Origin: Collimonas arenae
GTDB taxonomy: Bacteria; Pseudomonadota; Gammaproteobacteria; Burkholderiales; Burkholderiaceae_D
Length of the DNA: 64,000 nucleotides
NCBI RefSeq assembly: GCF_000786695.1
Contig: NZ_CP009962.1
Coordinates: 310,001 to 374,000, forward strand
Direction of reading: 5' to 3'
Under the pieces are notes generated by a model. It was not told where the DNA came from. It saw nothing but the letters and a program-made list of their open reading frames with translations, and made no database searches. Shown in pieces: positions 46,535-55,734 of the stretch. A program made the position numbers and the translations under genes. Position 1 is the first letter of the stretch. The number at the start of each line of letters is the position of its first letter.

Positions 46535-47479
46535 TTACTTCACAACATTCACAAGCGCAGGGCGAGCCGCGAAGAAGCTGGTGATGCGGGCGGCGATCTC
46601 CGCAGAATCCTCTTCCAGAGCGAAGTGGCCGCTATCGAGAAGATGAAGCTCGGCATTCTTGATATCCCGCAGATAAGCATTGGCGCCAGCCTCGATAAAC
46701 AACGGGTCGTTCTTGCCCCACACGATCAGGGTAGGCGGCTGGCTCTTGCGGAAATAGTCGTGCCAGGCAGGATATTGTTCGACGTTCGAATGGTAATCAG
46801 CCAGCAGATTCATCTGGATCTTGCGGTTCACGTCGTTCTGCAAGCCCTCTTCGTCATGCGTCCATGCATCCGGATTCAGACGTTCAGGATTGCGGGCGCC
46901 GGTTTTATACATGTATTGCACGCCCTGCGGACTCAGCACCTGCGACATGGCGCGCTCGGTGTCTGGATTGATGCCGACGCTGAGCTGCTTGATGTCGCTT
47001 GCCACCTGCGAAGACAGGCCTTCTTTGTAGGCATTGGCATTCTGGATCACCAGTGCGGAAATCCATTCGGGGTGGCTGGCAGCCATGCGAAAACCGACCG
47101 GTCCGCCAAAGTCCTGGACATAGAGAGCAAATTTTGTGAGGCCCTTCTTTTCCACGAAGCGCGTCATGACATCGGCCAGTCCGTCAAACGTCGGCGTGAA
47201 GGGCACGCCGTCCGGCACTTCGCTATAACCGCTGCCCGGATAGTCAGGCGCAATGACGTGGAATTTACCCATCAGGGCAGGAATCAAATCCCGGTACATA
47301 TGCGATGACGATGGAAAACCGTGCAGCAGCACGATGGTCGGATTGGCCGGATTGCCTGCCTCGCGGTAAAAAATCTTGATGCCGTCCACATCCTGGATGC
47401 GGTAGGACACTTGTGGCGCCGCCTGCACGTCGAGTGCGGAAAGCATCGTGATAAATAAGCCTAGTAGCGTCGATTTCAT
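46535..47479 (-). CDS. Exported alpha/beta hydrolase (epoxide hydrolase/haloalkane dehalogenase-like)
   Basis: This 314-residue protein has a signal peptide (MKSTLLGLFITMLSALDVQA) and AAGGAAA before the ATG. The nucleophile is Asp in LYVQDFGGPVGFRMA, not Ser. With the Asp in IVWGKNDPLF and the His in LDSGHFALEED this gives the triad of epoxide hydrolases and haloalkane dehalogenases. The HGFPSSSHMYRDLIPAL block is typical. The second halide-binding Trp is not obvious, so epoxide hydrolase is favoured. The divergent LysR gene at 47705 is the likely regulator of this gene and the next hydrolase. Confidence 0.88.
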   Translation of the reverse strand: MKSTLLGLFITMLSALDVQAAPQVSYRIQDVDGIKIFYREAGNPANPTIVLLHGFPSSSHMYRDLIPALMGKFHVIAPDYPGSGYSEVPDGVPFTPTFDGLADVMTRFVEKKGLTKFALYVQDFGGPVGFRMAASHPEWISALVIQNANAYKEGLSSQVASDIKQLSVGINPDTERAMSQVLSPQGVQYMYKTGARNPERLNPDAWTHDEEGLQNDVNRKIQMNLLADYHSNVEQYPAWHDYFRKSQPPTLIVWGKNDPLFIEAGANAYLRDIKNAELHLLDSGHFALEEDSAEIAARITSFFAARPALVNVVK

Positions 47480-47526
47480 GTTGTTTTCCTTGTTGTTGAA
47501 ATATCAAATAGGGTTGACGAACGAAA

Positions 47527-47574
47527 ATTGCTTTAATCATTGCTTCAATCATTGCTTCAATCATTGTTTCAATC
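47527..47574. repeat. Four tandem 12-bp repeats in the LysR/hydrolase intergenic region
   Basis: ATTGCTTTAATC, ATTGCTTCAATC (twice) and ATTGTTTCAATC lie head to tail in the divergent promoter region. Copy changes could alter spacing between regulator site and promoter. Confidence 0.8.
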
Positions 47575-47704
47575 CGGGATAGTCGCTTGCCGCTGCTTTC
47601 AAACCATCCATGACTCAAAGATACCTGCAATCATTAGTATCGATAAGATGGACAGTTAGATAAAATGTGTTCATCAATAATGGACAATGAGGCGAACCCC
47701 TGAC

Positions 47705-48610
47705 ATGGCAGATATTTCTTCAATCAATCTCAATCGCCTGGTGGTGTTTGTCATGGTGGTGGAGGCCGGCTCGCTGACTGCGGCGGCGGGCCGGCTAGGC
47801 CTGACCAAGACCATGGTGAGCACGCACATGCAGCGGCTGGAGGCCGAAATTGGCGCCAGTCTGCTGGTGCGCACTACGCGGCGTCTCAGCCTGACCGATG
47901 CGGGAGAAATTTTTTACGAAGCCAGCCGCCGCATCGTCGGCGATGCGCAGGCCGCCATATCGGCCGCAGGGCAAGAGACGGCGGAGCCGCGCGGCACTTT
48001 ACGCGTCACCGCACCGATCGACTATGGTGCAACCGTCGTCGCCCCGGTTGCCGTTGCACTGCAACGGCGTTATCCGATGTTGAAAATAGAGTTGCTGACC
48101 GGCGACCGGCTGTTCGATCTTGTCGCAGACGGCATCGATGTCGCCATCCGTGTCGGGCGGCTGGCCGATTCCAGTTACCAGGCCGTTCGCGTCGGCAGCT
48201 TTGACCACTGGCTAGTGGCAAGTCCGCAGCTTCTCAGCCAGATCGGCGAGCCGAAGACCCCGGATGACCTCGCTGACCTGCCGTTTATCGCACTATCGGT
48301 ATTGTCGCAGCCCCTGACATGGACTTTTAAGACAGAGGGCGGTGCAGAACGCACAGTCCGCTTCAAATCGGCGTTTTCCGCAAACACGGCCTATGCCGCC
48401 CGTACCTCTGCAGTGGCCGGAGGCGGCTTGACTGTACTCACTGATTTTTCCGTGGAAGACGATCTGGCGGCGGGCCGCCTGGTCCGCATACTGCCCGAAT
48501 GGCATCTGCATAGCGGCGGCATTCATGCGCTATACCCGGCCACACGGCATCGGCCGAAAAAGACCCGCGTGTTCGTTGATGAGTTGAGAAGCTACATCGA
48601 CAAAGAGTAA
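47705..48610 (+). CDS. LysR family transcriptional regulator
   Basis: This is a 301-residue protein. The start at 47705 (MADISSINLNRLVVFVMVVE) fits the family and has GAGGCG upstream; an ATG 18 bp earlier is less likely. The winged HTH spans about 5-65 (SLTAAAGRLGLTKTMVSTHMQ). The effector domain follows, with RGTLRVTAPIDYGATVVAP and DVAIRVGRLADSSYQAV, as in the large CrgA-like group that often controls oxidoreductases and hydrolases. It is divergent from the exported hydrolase at 46535-47479 over 225 bp holding tandem repeats; that gene pair is the probable target. Confidence 0.92.
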   Translation: MADISSINLNRLVVFVMVVEAGSLTAAAGRLGLTKTMVSTHMQRLEAEIGASLLVRTTRRLSLTDAGEIFYEASRRIVGDAQAAISAAGQETAEPRGTLRVTAPIDYGATVVAPVAVALQRRYPMLKIELLTGDRLFDLVADGIDVAIRVGRLADSSYQAVRVGSFDHWLVASPQLLSQIGEPKTPDDLADLPFIALSVLSQPLTWTFKTEGGAERTVRFKSAFSANTAYAARTSAVAGGGLTVLTDFSVEDDLAAGRLVRILPEWHLHSGGIHALYPATRHRPKKTRVFVDELRSYIDKE

Positions 48611-48820
48611 TCTCCGGCCCTCTCAACAATATGCCGGCACATGCCGTCGGGAGAAATCTGCTGCAACAATCTGTTTCAACAAGCTGCTTCAATAATGCGT
48701 ATCGGGTGCAGCCAAATGTGCGACAAAGTGCTTGTCAAGCCAATGCCGTTTTCGTAAAAGTACATTGACTTTTACGCGCTCGCTTTGTATGGTCGTTTAA
48801 TCTATATAAGAGGAAAAGAA

Positions 48821-49201
48821 ATGTACAAAAAATCTTTGAAAATCATTTCCGCCGCAGCGGTTTTGTTACTGGCTGCATCGTCCGTGCAGGCCGCGAACAT
48901 GCGTTTTCTCGATGCCACGCCCATCACGTATTTGAAGAAAAAAGACCATGCGGATCTCCACAAGGCCGCCGCTGCCGTCCTGGATGACAAAAAGGATGGA
49001 GAGTCTGCAAACTGGACCAACGAGGGTTTGGGTAATTCAGTGCGCATCAATGCAGAGATCAGCGTGGCGAATACCACGAACGACAATGCCACGACCTGCC
49101 GCAGTTTGACTGTGGTGCTGCATGCCAAGGGACAAGACCAGACCTTGACGCTTCCGCTGTGCAAAAAGGCGGCCGGCGCATGGGCCATTGAAAAGAAATA
49201 G
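48821..49201 (+). CDS. Exported surface-antigen-like small protein
   Basis: This 126-residue protein starts at 48821 with AGAGGAAAAG directly upstream, and has a signal peptide ending SVQA|AN. The C-terminal half has two cysteines in CRSLTVVLHAKGQDQTLTLPLC followed by GAWAIEKK. This pattern resembles the bacterial 17-kDa surface antigen-type domain and related periplasmic proteins, where the second Cys strand is followed by (D/G)GxW. A disulfide is likely. Function is unknown. It stands alone with a terminator-like hairpin after it. Confidence 0.75.
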   Translation: MYKKSLKIISAAAVLLLAASSVQAANMRFLDATPITYLKKKDHADLHKAAAAVLDDKKDGESANWTNEGLGNSVRINAEISVANTTNDNATTCRSLTVVLHAKGQDQTLTLPLCKKAAGAWAIEKK

Positions 49202-49236
49202 AGGTAGAAATAGACACAATCACGATAGAGATTATC

Positions 49237-49261
49237 CCCGCTCGCTGTTGCTGCGAGCGGG
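49237..49261 (+). terminator. Hairpin terminator after the surface-antigen-like gene
   Basis: CCCGCTCGC and GCGAGCGGG form a 9-bp stem with a 7-nt loop, followed by ATGTTTCGTT. It is 35 bp after the stop. Confidence 0.75.
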
Positions 49262-49305
49262 ATGTTTCGTTACTCAGGATGTAGGCGTAACTGTTAAATG
49301 AGCTG

Positions 49306-49326
49306 TTAATTTAGCAGCTAAATTAA
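49306..49326. repeat. AT-rich near-perfect palindrome with repeated GCTAAATTA motifs
   Basis: TTAATTTAGC-A-GCTAAATTAA is a 10-bp inverted repeat, and further TGCTAAATTAG and CGTTAAATT copies follow up to the stop of the next gene. It may end the minus-strand transcript. Confidence 0.6.
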
Positions 49327-49334
49327 CTGCTAAA

Positions 49335-51200
49335 TTAGCCGTTAAATTTCACTACCTGATGCAACTGCTCCCCACAACTGCGCGCTTCGTTGATCATCGT
49401 TTCGAAAGGCGCGCTGACGATTTCATCGTGGCTTAGCCAGCGCATTTTTTGCGTCAGCGTGTAGTGGTAGCGATAATCGCCCTTGACGCGTTCGCTGCGC
49501 AAATCCATGTCATACCACGGCGAACGCACCTGGCAGCTTTGAATATCCTTGTCCAGTTTGCCGCCGGAAAGCGTGATCTCGTGGACGGTTGTTTCCGGAT
49601 TACCCATGTACAGATCTGCCAGCTGGCCGTTGCGCCGGTAATTGATCAGATCGCTCCATTTTTCGCGCAGCGCCTCAGCGGTATAAAAATAATCCCCGTT
49701 CATTTTTTCCAAGGGCCGCAGATCCGTCAGCTTGACTTTGATCTTGTATGTCTTGGGCACGACGAATCCACTGGCTTCGCGAGTGACGGCGCAATCGGTA
49801 ATCTCTTTGCCGAAATTGTTGCAAAGGTCTTGATCGGTACTGGAGGCGCCCTGTTGACGGTCGGCGACGCTAACCCCCACTGCGGGCAGCGCGCGCATGT
49901 CGATATCGGCCGAAATCCGTGCTTTGCCGCTGTCTTCAAAATGCACACGTTTGTTCATGCCGATACTGGTAGCAGGGCTTTGCAGTGGAATATGTTCCTC
50001 CCGGACCATGCCCTTGGAATCGATCACCATCACCCAGCGATCTTGAATATCCGGTAAGGTTTGGCCCGGATCGAATACCGGATTGGTTGGATCCAGCCAC
50101 CACACCTGACCATTGATGACGGCACGGACAATGGCGTGGTTCGGAGCAGCCGTCCCCGGGATCAGCAATGATCTCGCCACATCGCCACGGCTGACCCACG
50201 CAACGTCGGCGGAAATGCCGCTCGCCTTGAGCATGGCCGCAAGCAGTACCGAGAGATCTTTACAATCGCCGTAACCGTGCTGCTCGATCTGCGCAAGACT
50301 GAACGGCAGGTAGCCGCGATCCGAGGCACGCCAGTCACCCAGGTAGCGATAGTTGTCATTGATGTGCTGCATTAATCCGGAAACTTTCCGCTCAACGGAC
50401 AGATCATGCAATGCCGCTACGGCCGCGGCGCTCTTGGCTGGCAACGCTGCGCCGACGATCTGGTTGTAACGCGAAGCGACATCGCCAAAGTAGTGTTGTA
50501 TATCCAGAGAGTTGCCCAATTCCAGGCGCGGGATCAGACGGATATAAGCGTTGTCGGCTTCGTTGATGTAGTTCACATAGGTCGCCTTGTTTTGTTCCAC
50601 GACCAATTCTTTGCGGTCAGAAGATGGCGTAATGGTGAATCCATCCATTAACTCACTGCGCCACTGAATCGGTTGTTCGGCGCTGAAACTGGCTTTGTAG
50701 GCGTCACGGCGCACAGGATTGGGGGCAAATGTCAGAACGTGATGGAAGCCGTTGATCCCGGGTTGCGCAGCATAGTGGATACGTACGGAATAGCTGATGC
50801 GCGTGCCTTCCTTGAGGTTGGGAAAAGCCAGGGAAGTTTGCTTTTTACGAGAAAACCCCTGGTCCGGGTTAGGCGCGGTACGCGTATCGATCTGTGACGC
50901 TGCTAAAGGGATTGGCTTTCCACCAGGCTGAATCGACTCGGCGCGAATCAGTTCCACCTTGTCCGTCTCCGGATAATTAAAATCAATCCGCGAAAGCATT
51001 TCCCTGCCATTGGGTTTGAGAATCGTGTACTGGTAGGTTTCGACACAGTCGGTGCTGCCATTGCTATTGAAATGGCAGCGGGTTTCAAAATCGCTCGCCA
51101 ACGGCGCTTCAGAAGTCGGCTGATACGCTGCGAAAACGGTCGATGTGGCAAGCCCCAGGCTTGTACAGATCAATGGACGATAAAACGGGAAACGTTGCAT
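49335..51200 (-). CDS. Exported DUF3857/transglutaminase-like protein
   Basis: This is a 621-residue protein. A signal peptide (to about 24, TVFA|AY) is followed by a DUF3857-type beta domain (about 40-250, ILKPNGREMLSRIDF, GTRISYSVRIHY). A transglutaminase-like papain-fold domain spans about 270-400, with the Cys in GYGDCKDLSVLLAAML, the His in PNHAIVRAVI and the Asp in WWLDPTNP. A C-terminal beta domain completes it. Family members are periplasmic or surface proteins whose protease or transamidase activity is mostly unproven. The gene appears to be monocistronic. Confidence 0.9.
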   Translation of the reverse strand: MQRFPFYRPLICTSLGLATSTVFAAYQPTSEAPLASDFETRCHFNSNGSTDCVETYQYTILKPNGREMLSRIDFNYPETDKVELIRAESIQPGGKPIPLAASQIDTRTAPNPDQGFSRKKQTSLAFPNLKEGTRISYSVRIHYAAQPGINGFHHVLTFAPNPVRRDAYKASFSAEQPIQWRSELMDGFTITPSSDRKELVVEQNKATYVNYINEADNAYIRLIPRLELGNSLDIQHYFGDVASRYNQIVGAALPAKSAAAVAALHDLSVERKVSGLMQHINDNYRYLGDWRASDRGYLPFSLAQIEQHGYGDCKDLSVLLAAMLKASGISADVAWVSRGDVARSLLIPGTAAPNHAIVRAVINGQVWWLDPTNPVFDPGQTLPDIQDRWVMVIDSKGMVREEHIPLQSPATSIGMNKRVHFEDSGKARISADIDMRALPAVGVSVADRQQGASSTDQDLCNNFGKEITDCAVTREASGFVVPKTYKIKVKLTDLRPLEKMNGDYFYTAEALREKWSDLINYRRNGQLADLYMGNPETTVHEITLSGGKLDKDIQSCQVRSPWYDMDLRSERVKGDYRYHYTLTQKMRWLSHDEIVSAPFETMINEARSCGEQLHQVVKFNG

Positions 51201-51500
51201 AGATGCCTAGACGTGAATCGTTGAACACAAGTACCGCATGCAGGCCCGACACATTACAACGTTGAAGGCCCACGGTACGTCGAAGGCCTGAAATTATAAA
51301 TAGGAATTATTCTCAATACTAATATTGTTAATAAATTAATGTCAAAATGTTACAGACAGAGTTTCGCGGCAGAGACTTTCAGCCACTATGCGGGCCATGT
51401 CGGAAGGGAGGGGAGAGATACGCGGTCGCTTTTCAAGAAGTCCGATTATGTCGGCCACGGCACGGATGATGACCGTGCCGTTCACTGCACTACCGGGTAA
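51201..51500. other. Intergenic region between the transglutaminase-like gene and ohr
   Basis: ACGGCACGG and CCGTGCCGT (51457-51481) form a perfect 9-bp stem 20 bp after the ohr stop and may end that transcript. AT-rich sequence near 51295-51350 probably holds the promoter of the transglutaminase-like gene. No gene is seen. Confidence 0.5.
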
Positions 51501-51926
51501 TCAAACCAAGGTCACAGTCACGTCGATATTGCCACGTGTCGCGTTGGAGTAAGGGCAAACGATATGTGCCGCAGCGATCAGCTTTTCTGCCGTAGCGCGC
51601 TCCATGCCTGGCAGAGAGATCTTAAGGTCCACCTCGATTCCGAAACCAGTCGGGATCAGACCGATGCCTACCGTCGCATCGATCGACGCATCTGCAGGCA
51701 CAACGATCTTGTCGCGGCCGCCGACGAATTTCATTGAGCCGATGAAGCAAGCCGCATAACCGGCTGCAAACAATTGCTCAGGGTTGATGCCCACAGCGCC
51801 GGATCCGCCCAGTTCTTTAGGGGTAGTCAGCTTGACGTCCAGCACATTGTCGGAGGAAACAGCGCGGCCTTCACGGCCACCGGTTGCTTTTGCATTGGCG
51901 CGATACAGAACTTTTTCGAGTGACAT
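51501..51926 (-). CDS. ohr: Organic hydroperoxide resistance protein Ohr
   Basis: This is a 141-residue OsmC/Ohr-fold peroxidase. The peroxidatic Cys lies in [16 protein letters not shown] and the resolving Cys in [19 protein letters not shown], both in their standard places. [17 protein letters not shown] is the N-terminal family block. It reduces fatty acid and other organic hydroperoxides with lipoamide-linked electrons. It lies 109 bp downstream of an exported hydrolase and behind ohrR, all on the same strand. OhrR-type sites lie before the hydrolase and ohrR but none just before ohr, so ohr is probably read from the hydrolase promoter. Confidence 0.95.
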   Translation of the reverse strand: MSLEKVLYRANAKATGGREGRAVSSDNVLDVKLTTPKELGGSGAVGINPEQLFAAGYAACFIGSMKFVGGRDKIVVPADASIDATVGIGLIPTGFGIEVDLKISLPGMERATAEKLIAAAHIVCPYSNATRGNIDVTVTLV

Positions 51927-52035
51927 GATGATTTCCTTTAAGTGGTTAAACGAATGAATGAATGAGTGAATGAGTTACTGATTTAACTGGTGCAGGGGTT
52001 TGCCATGCCGGCAGCAAGTGCTGCCGGCGAAAGCA

Positions 52036-52803
52036 TCAGCGATTTACAGCGGCCATGATGACGTCCGCAACTTGCTTCGGCCGGGACAGCATCGGTACAT
52101 GGCTGGTTGGTAGAACGGTGGTAATGGCATGCATTTTCTTGGCGAAATCGCGTTCCAGGCCAGGGTCGATCATGCGGTCATTGCTGGCGACGATGTAATA
52201 GTTGGGTTTGTTTTTCCAGGCAGCGAAAGTGATCGGTTCGCCGAATGCCTTCGCCGGGAACAAGCCTTGAGTCGCAGCCATCGCTTTTGCTGTTGTAGCC
52301 GGAAGATCCTGCGCGAAGTTCGTTGCATAGGATTCATCGGACAGCGTCACATAGCCGCCAGCATCAGGCTTCAGGGTAGGAATGCCTGGTGGCAGCGGGT
52401 AGTCCTTGCCGACGGTGCCTAATGCCTCGCCTTCGGAAGGCGCGAAAGCGGCAACATATACCAGCGCTTTGATCTTGTCGCTCACGCCGGCCTGGGTAAT
52501 CACAGCGCCGCCCCATGAGTGGCCCACCAGTACAACCTTGCCGGTTTGCGCATCAATGACGCGCTGTGCCGCCGTTACGTCATCCGCAAGGGAAGACAGC
52601 GGATTTTGAACAGCGATGACTTTAACGCCTTTCGCTTGAAGCAGAGGAATGACGCGGCCCCAGCTCGAACCATCGGCGAAAGCGCCATGAACGAGAACGA
52701 CAGTGACGTCGTTAGTCGGGGTTGTTTGAGCAAAGGCTGGAGCAACAGCTGCTGCGGACAAGATTGCAGAAGCCAGCAGGGCGCGTTTGACGGACTTATT
52801 CAT
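52036..52803 (-). CDS. Exported alpha/beta hydrolase in the ohr locus
   Basis: This 255-residue protein has a signal peptide ending APAFA|QT. The fold is that of small alpha/beta hydrolases: VVLVHGAFADGSSWGRVIPLL, the Ser nucleophile in VVLVGHSWGGAVITQAG, the acid region in YIVASNDRMIDP and the His in VLPTSHVPMLSRP. Similar proteins are induced by oxidants in other bacteria, but the substrate is unknown. Two OhrR-like palindromes lie within 130 bp upstream (52837-52859 and 52910-52930), so it should be induced by organic hydroperoxides together with ohr. Confidence 0.9.
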   Translation of the reverse strand: MNKSVKRALLASAILSAAAVAPAFAQTTPTNDVTVVLVHGAFADGSSWGRVIPLLQAKGVKVIAVQNPLSSLADDVTAAQRVIDAQTGKVVLVGHSWGGAVITQAGVSDKIKALVYVAAFAPSEGEALGTVGKDYPLPPGIPTLKPDAGGYVTLSDESYATNFAQDLPATTAKAMAATQGLFPAKAFGEPITFAAWKNKPNYYIVASNDRMIDPGLERDFAKKMHAITTVLPTSHVPMLSRPKQVADVIMAAVNR

Positions 52804-52836
52804 GATATTTCCTTTTGAGATGGTATTTATATTTAT

Positions 52837-52859
52837 GCGCTAATTATTAGCGCGCTAAG
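52837..52859. promoter_or_regulatory. OhrR-type operator, proximal site
   Basis: GCGCTAATTATTAGCGC is a perfect 8-1-8 palindrome, overlapped by TTAGCGCGCTAA, a perfect 12-bp palindrome. It lies 34 bp before the hydrolase start. The same core recurs at 52910 and 53443. Confidence 0.75.
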
Positions 52860-52909
52860 TAAATAAATGGCATTTCGCCGAATTGCGCCCTGCCATGTCG
52901 TCAATATAG

Positions 52910-52930
52910 TGCGCTAATTATTAGTGCGCA
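52910..52930. promoter_or_regulatory. OhrR-type operator, distal site
   Basis: GCGCTAATTATTAGTGCGC repeats the motif of the proximal site with one changed base, about 73 bp further upstream, i.e. seven helical turns away. Confidence 0.72.
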
Positions 52931-52977
52931 AGTTAATTTTAAAAATATTTTTACGGCCTGTTGCACATGCTTGACGC

Positions 52978-53415
52978 CTAGCTATCCAGGTTTTTACTGA
53001 GTTTTGTCATTCCGCTCATTATCTGCTCCGCTTCCTGTGCGGTAATGCCAGAGGCTTCAGCAATGCATTTACTGATCCGAACGCCATCTGCGCGCAATGC
53101 CTTGCCGGCTTCCGTCAAGGTCAGAACCCGATTTCGCTCATCCATGGCGTCACGGCTGCGGATGACATAGCCGACAGCCTCCAGTCGTTTCACCAATGGC
53201 GTAATCGAGCCAGGATCCTGCTGCAGGCGTGCCGCCAGGTCTTTGATGCCGATACCTTCTTCTTCCCACAAGACCACCATGACCAGATATTGCGGATAAG
53301 TCAGGTGCAGTTCGGCCAGCATCGGCTTATACAGCTGAGTCATCTTGAGGGATGTGGAATACAGCTTGAAGCACAGATGCTCATCAAGCGAAGGTGGGCG
53401 AGGGCCGGTAGTCAT
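52978..53415 (-). CDS. ohrR: MarR-family organic peroxide sensor OhrR
   Basis: This is a 145-residue winged-helix repressor. The sensing Cys sits in HLCFKLYSTSLKMTQLYKP, as in Bacillus and Xanthomonas OhrR (Cys near residue 15-22). The Tyr residues that hold the reduced Cys appear in LTYPQYLVMVVLW. The DNA-binding part is IGIKDLAARLQQDPGSITPL. Organic hydroperoxides oxidise the Cys and release DNA. A TTAGCGCACTAA site 28 bp before its start suggests autoregulation. The hydrolase and ohr genes downstream are its probable targets. Confidence 0.93.
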   Translation of the reverse strand: MTTGPRPPSLDEHLCFKLYSTSLKMTQLYKPMLAELHLTYPQYLVMVVLWEEEGIGIKDLAARLQQDPGSITPLVKRLEAVGYVIRSRDAMDERNRVLTLTEAGKALRADGVRISKCIAEASGITAQEAEQIMSGMTKLSKNLDS

Positions 53416-53718
53416 TTGCGTTGTCCTTGAAAGTAATTAAGCTTAGCGCACTAACGATTCCGCGGCAACCATCAATCCACGCGATTAATCTGTGTTCGGC
53501 GGCAGACGTCTTTGGTTGTTTGAACGGCTTTGCGGTTGCTGACACCGAGCGATAAGAACCGGGCCTGCCCTTGCGTACTGGCGCGTTCTTTCAATGGAAA
53601 GCCCACCGCATGATGTATCAGCTCATCCTGGCGATCAGGCGGAAGCCAGAATCAGGGTATCAAAATGGCAGATCCCGTAATTTGGCGCGAGCGGATATCT
53701 TCATGAGCACGCTTCACA
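53416..53718. other. Intergenic region between ohrR and a LysR gene
   Basis: A TTAGCGCACTAA palindrome at 53443-53454 resembles the two ohr-locus operators and probably controls ohrR. The rest holds no supported gene. A short plus-strand frame at 53571 has no family. Confidence 0.55.
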
Positions 53719-54627
53719 TCACTCAAGCGGTCGCGCGGATCCTTGCTTCAATTGGCTGACGAACCAGCGTCCGGCCGGGCCTGGCGGCATATCCTTGCGG
53801 TATATCGCATGCATGGAAAAGGCTGAACCCAAGGTCGAATGGGGCTCCAGTTCAATCGTCACCAATCTACCGCGTGCGATATCGTCTTCAACCATGTGTT
53901 GCGGCATGATGCCCCAGCCCAGGCCGGCACGCAAAAATGCATGCTTGGCGCCCAGGTCGGCAAGTCGCCACACCAGCGGCGATACGACCCCGAAATTGCG
54001 GCCTTCGGTGAGGCTGGAGCGATCTGTCAGCACAAGTTGCACATGGCTGGCGGCGGCAGCGCGAGGAATGGGTTGGTCAATGCTTGCGAGGGGGTGCGTT
54101 GGCGCAACCATCGTTACTGCAGGAACGCTCAGCAAGTATTCGGATTCACAATTGCTCGGCACCTCAGGTAAAGATCCGATGATGCCGATGCGGCTGCGGC
54201 CGTCGAGCACTGGCTGGATTACCGCGCCAAGCGCCTCGACATATAACCTTAGCGGGGTGATAGGGAAGGCTTCATGAAAAGCGCGCACGGCTTCGGTGAG
54301 CGCCTCAATCGGGTACATCACGTCTACCGCCACGGAGAGTTCCGGTTCAAGCCCTTCCGCCAAGGTCCGCGCCTTCGCCTTGAAGCCATCCATGCTGTCA
54401 GCCGCCGCACGCGCATTGGCCAGCAATGCCTTGCCGGCCTCCGTCAGTTGCGGATAACGGCCGGTTCTTTCAAACAACGGAAATCCCACCTGCTGTTCCA
54501 GATTGGCGAGCGTCTGGCTGACAACCGATTGCGCGCGCCGCAGCTTGCGTCCGGCGGCGGAAAAGCTCCCCTCGTCTGCTGCAGCAATAAAGGTGCGCAG
54601 CTGGTCCATGGACATCGCATCTAGCAT
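53719..54627 (-). CDS. LysR family transcriptional regulator
   Basis: This 302-residue protein starts at 54627 with AGGAG 7 nt upstream. The winged HTH is at about 6-65 (GSFSAAGRKLRRAQSVVSQTL, FERTGRYPQLTEAGKALL), followed by an effector domain with VAVDVMYPIEALTEAVRAFH. It is divergent from the pirin-DoxX-oxidoreductase genes over 126 bp, which are its likely targets. Such groups are commonly induced by electrophiles or quinones; that is an inference from the target types. Confidence 0.92.
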   Translation of the reverse strand: MLDAMSMDQLRTFIAAADEGSFSAAGRKLRRAQSVVSQTLANLEQQVGFPLFERTGRYPQLTEAGKALLANARAAADSMDGFKAKARTLAEGLEPELSVAVDVMYPIEALTEAVRAFHEAFPITPLRLYVEALGAVIQPVLDGRSRIGIIGSLPEVPSNCESEYLLSVPAVTMVAPTHPLASIDQPIPRAAAASHVQLVLTDRSSLTEGRNFGVVSPLVWRLADLGAKHAFLRAGLGWGIMPQHMVEDDIARGRLVTIELEPHSTLGSAFSMHAIYRKDMPPGPAGRWFVSQLKQGSARPLE

Positions 54628-54753
54628 GTATCGCTCCTGACGATTGATTCCATCGAAATATATAGGCTTCCGCGATAGCAGTCCAGTGCCTACCATGCAG
54701 TCATTGCTTCAACACGTCATCAACACCCTACACCCTCACTCAGGAGAAGAATC

Positions 54754-55617
54754 ATGCACGCAATTGACAACAAAGCCGTTGCCCTTCCCGAAACAGCAAC
54801 GCCCAATGCTCGCCAGGTAATTTATCGTACCCATGGACGACGCCAGGAATGGTTCACCCGTCTTGCCAGCCCATCGGGCATAGGCGAAAAAATCAAGCCC
54901 TTCGTTTTCCTGGACGATTTTGATGTCCGCTCCACCGGCAAGCCGCTCTCCGGCATGCATCCGCACTCAGGCATTGCCACCATCACCGTCGTCCTCTCCG
55001 GCAATATGGAATACCAGGACAGCACAGGTAAAAGCGGCACGTTGTCAGCCGGAAGCGTCGAATGGATGAAGGCCGGCGGCGGTGTCTGGCATGGCGGCGG
55101 CGCCGCCGAAGGCGACCACGTCCGTGGCTTTCAACTGTGGATCGCATTGCCGCCGGAAGATGAAAATGGTCCCGCACACAGTCAGTACCTCGCACCGGAA
55201 CAAGTTCAGACGCACGGCCCTGCCCGGGTCGTTCTAGGCCGCTACGGAAATGCAGCGAGCGCAATCGTCACCCGCGCATCGATCAATTATCTGCATGTCA
55301 CATTGAAAAATGGCCAGCGCTGGCGTTACCAACCCCCGGAAGGGCACACAGTAGGCTGGGTCGCCACTAGCGTGGGCAAGCTGCACGCAGCAGGAACGGT
55401 GTTGCAGAAAGAACTCGCTGTATTCGAAGAGTCGACAGACGCCCTGGATTTTTACGCAGAAGGCGACACTGAATTCGTTCTCGGGTCCGCAGTCAAGCAT
55501 CCCCACGATCTTGTGTTGGGATATTACTCGGTGCACACGAATGGTGAAGCGCTGGAGCGTGGCGAAACCGAGATTGAAAACATCAGAAAGCAATTGGAAG
55601 CAAATCGCAGTGTGTAA
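54754..55617 (+). CDS. Pirin family protein
   Basis: This is a 287-residue two-cupin protein with AGGAG before the ATG. The metal-binding residues are in SGMHPHSGIATITVVLSG (two His) and GGGVWHGGGAAEGDHV. Pirins bind Fe(II); some act as quercetin 2,3-dioxygenases, others as regulators. The C-terminal cupin (FVLGSAVKHPHDLVLGYYSVH) is complete. It heads a group of three genes on this strand. Confidence 0.93.
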   Translation: MHAIDNKAVALPETATPNARQVIYRTHGRRQEWFTRLASPSGIGEKIKPFVFLDDFDVRSTGKPLSGMHPHSGIATITVVLSGNMEYQDSTGKSGTLSAGSVEWMKAGGGVWHGGGAAEGDHVRGFQLWIALPPEDENGPAHSQYLAPEQVQTHGPARVVLGRYGNAASAIVTRASINYLHVTLKNGQRWRYQPPEGHTVGWVATSVGKLHAAGTVLQKELAVFEESTDALDFYAEGDTEFVLGSAVKHPHDLVLGYYSVHTNGEALERGETEIENIRKQLEANRSV

Positions 55618-55642
55618 TTCCCGAGCAGTATTTTTATCTTTA

Positions 55643-55675
55643 TTTTCTACTCATTTTCTACTCATTTTCTACTCA
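55643..55675. repeat. Three tandem 11-bp repeats between pirin and DoxX genes
   Basis: TTTTCTACTCA occurs three times head to tail, followed by a T-rich tract. It is non-coding. It could weaken co-transcription of the two genes. Confidence 0.75.
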
Positions 55676-55734
55676 TTTTTAATTTATTTTTTTAACTTAC
55701 TTTCAACGTATTTCCAACTAAATCAGGAGCTAAC

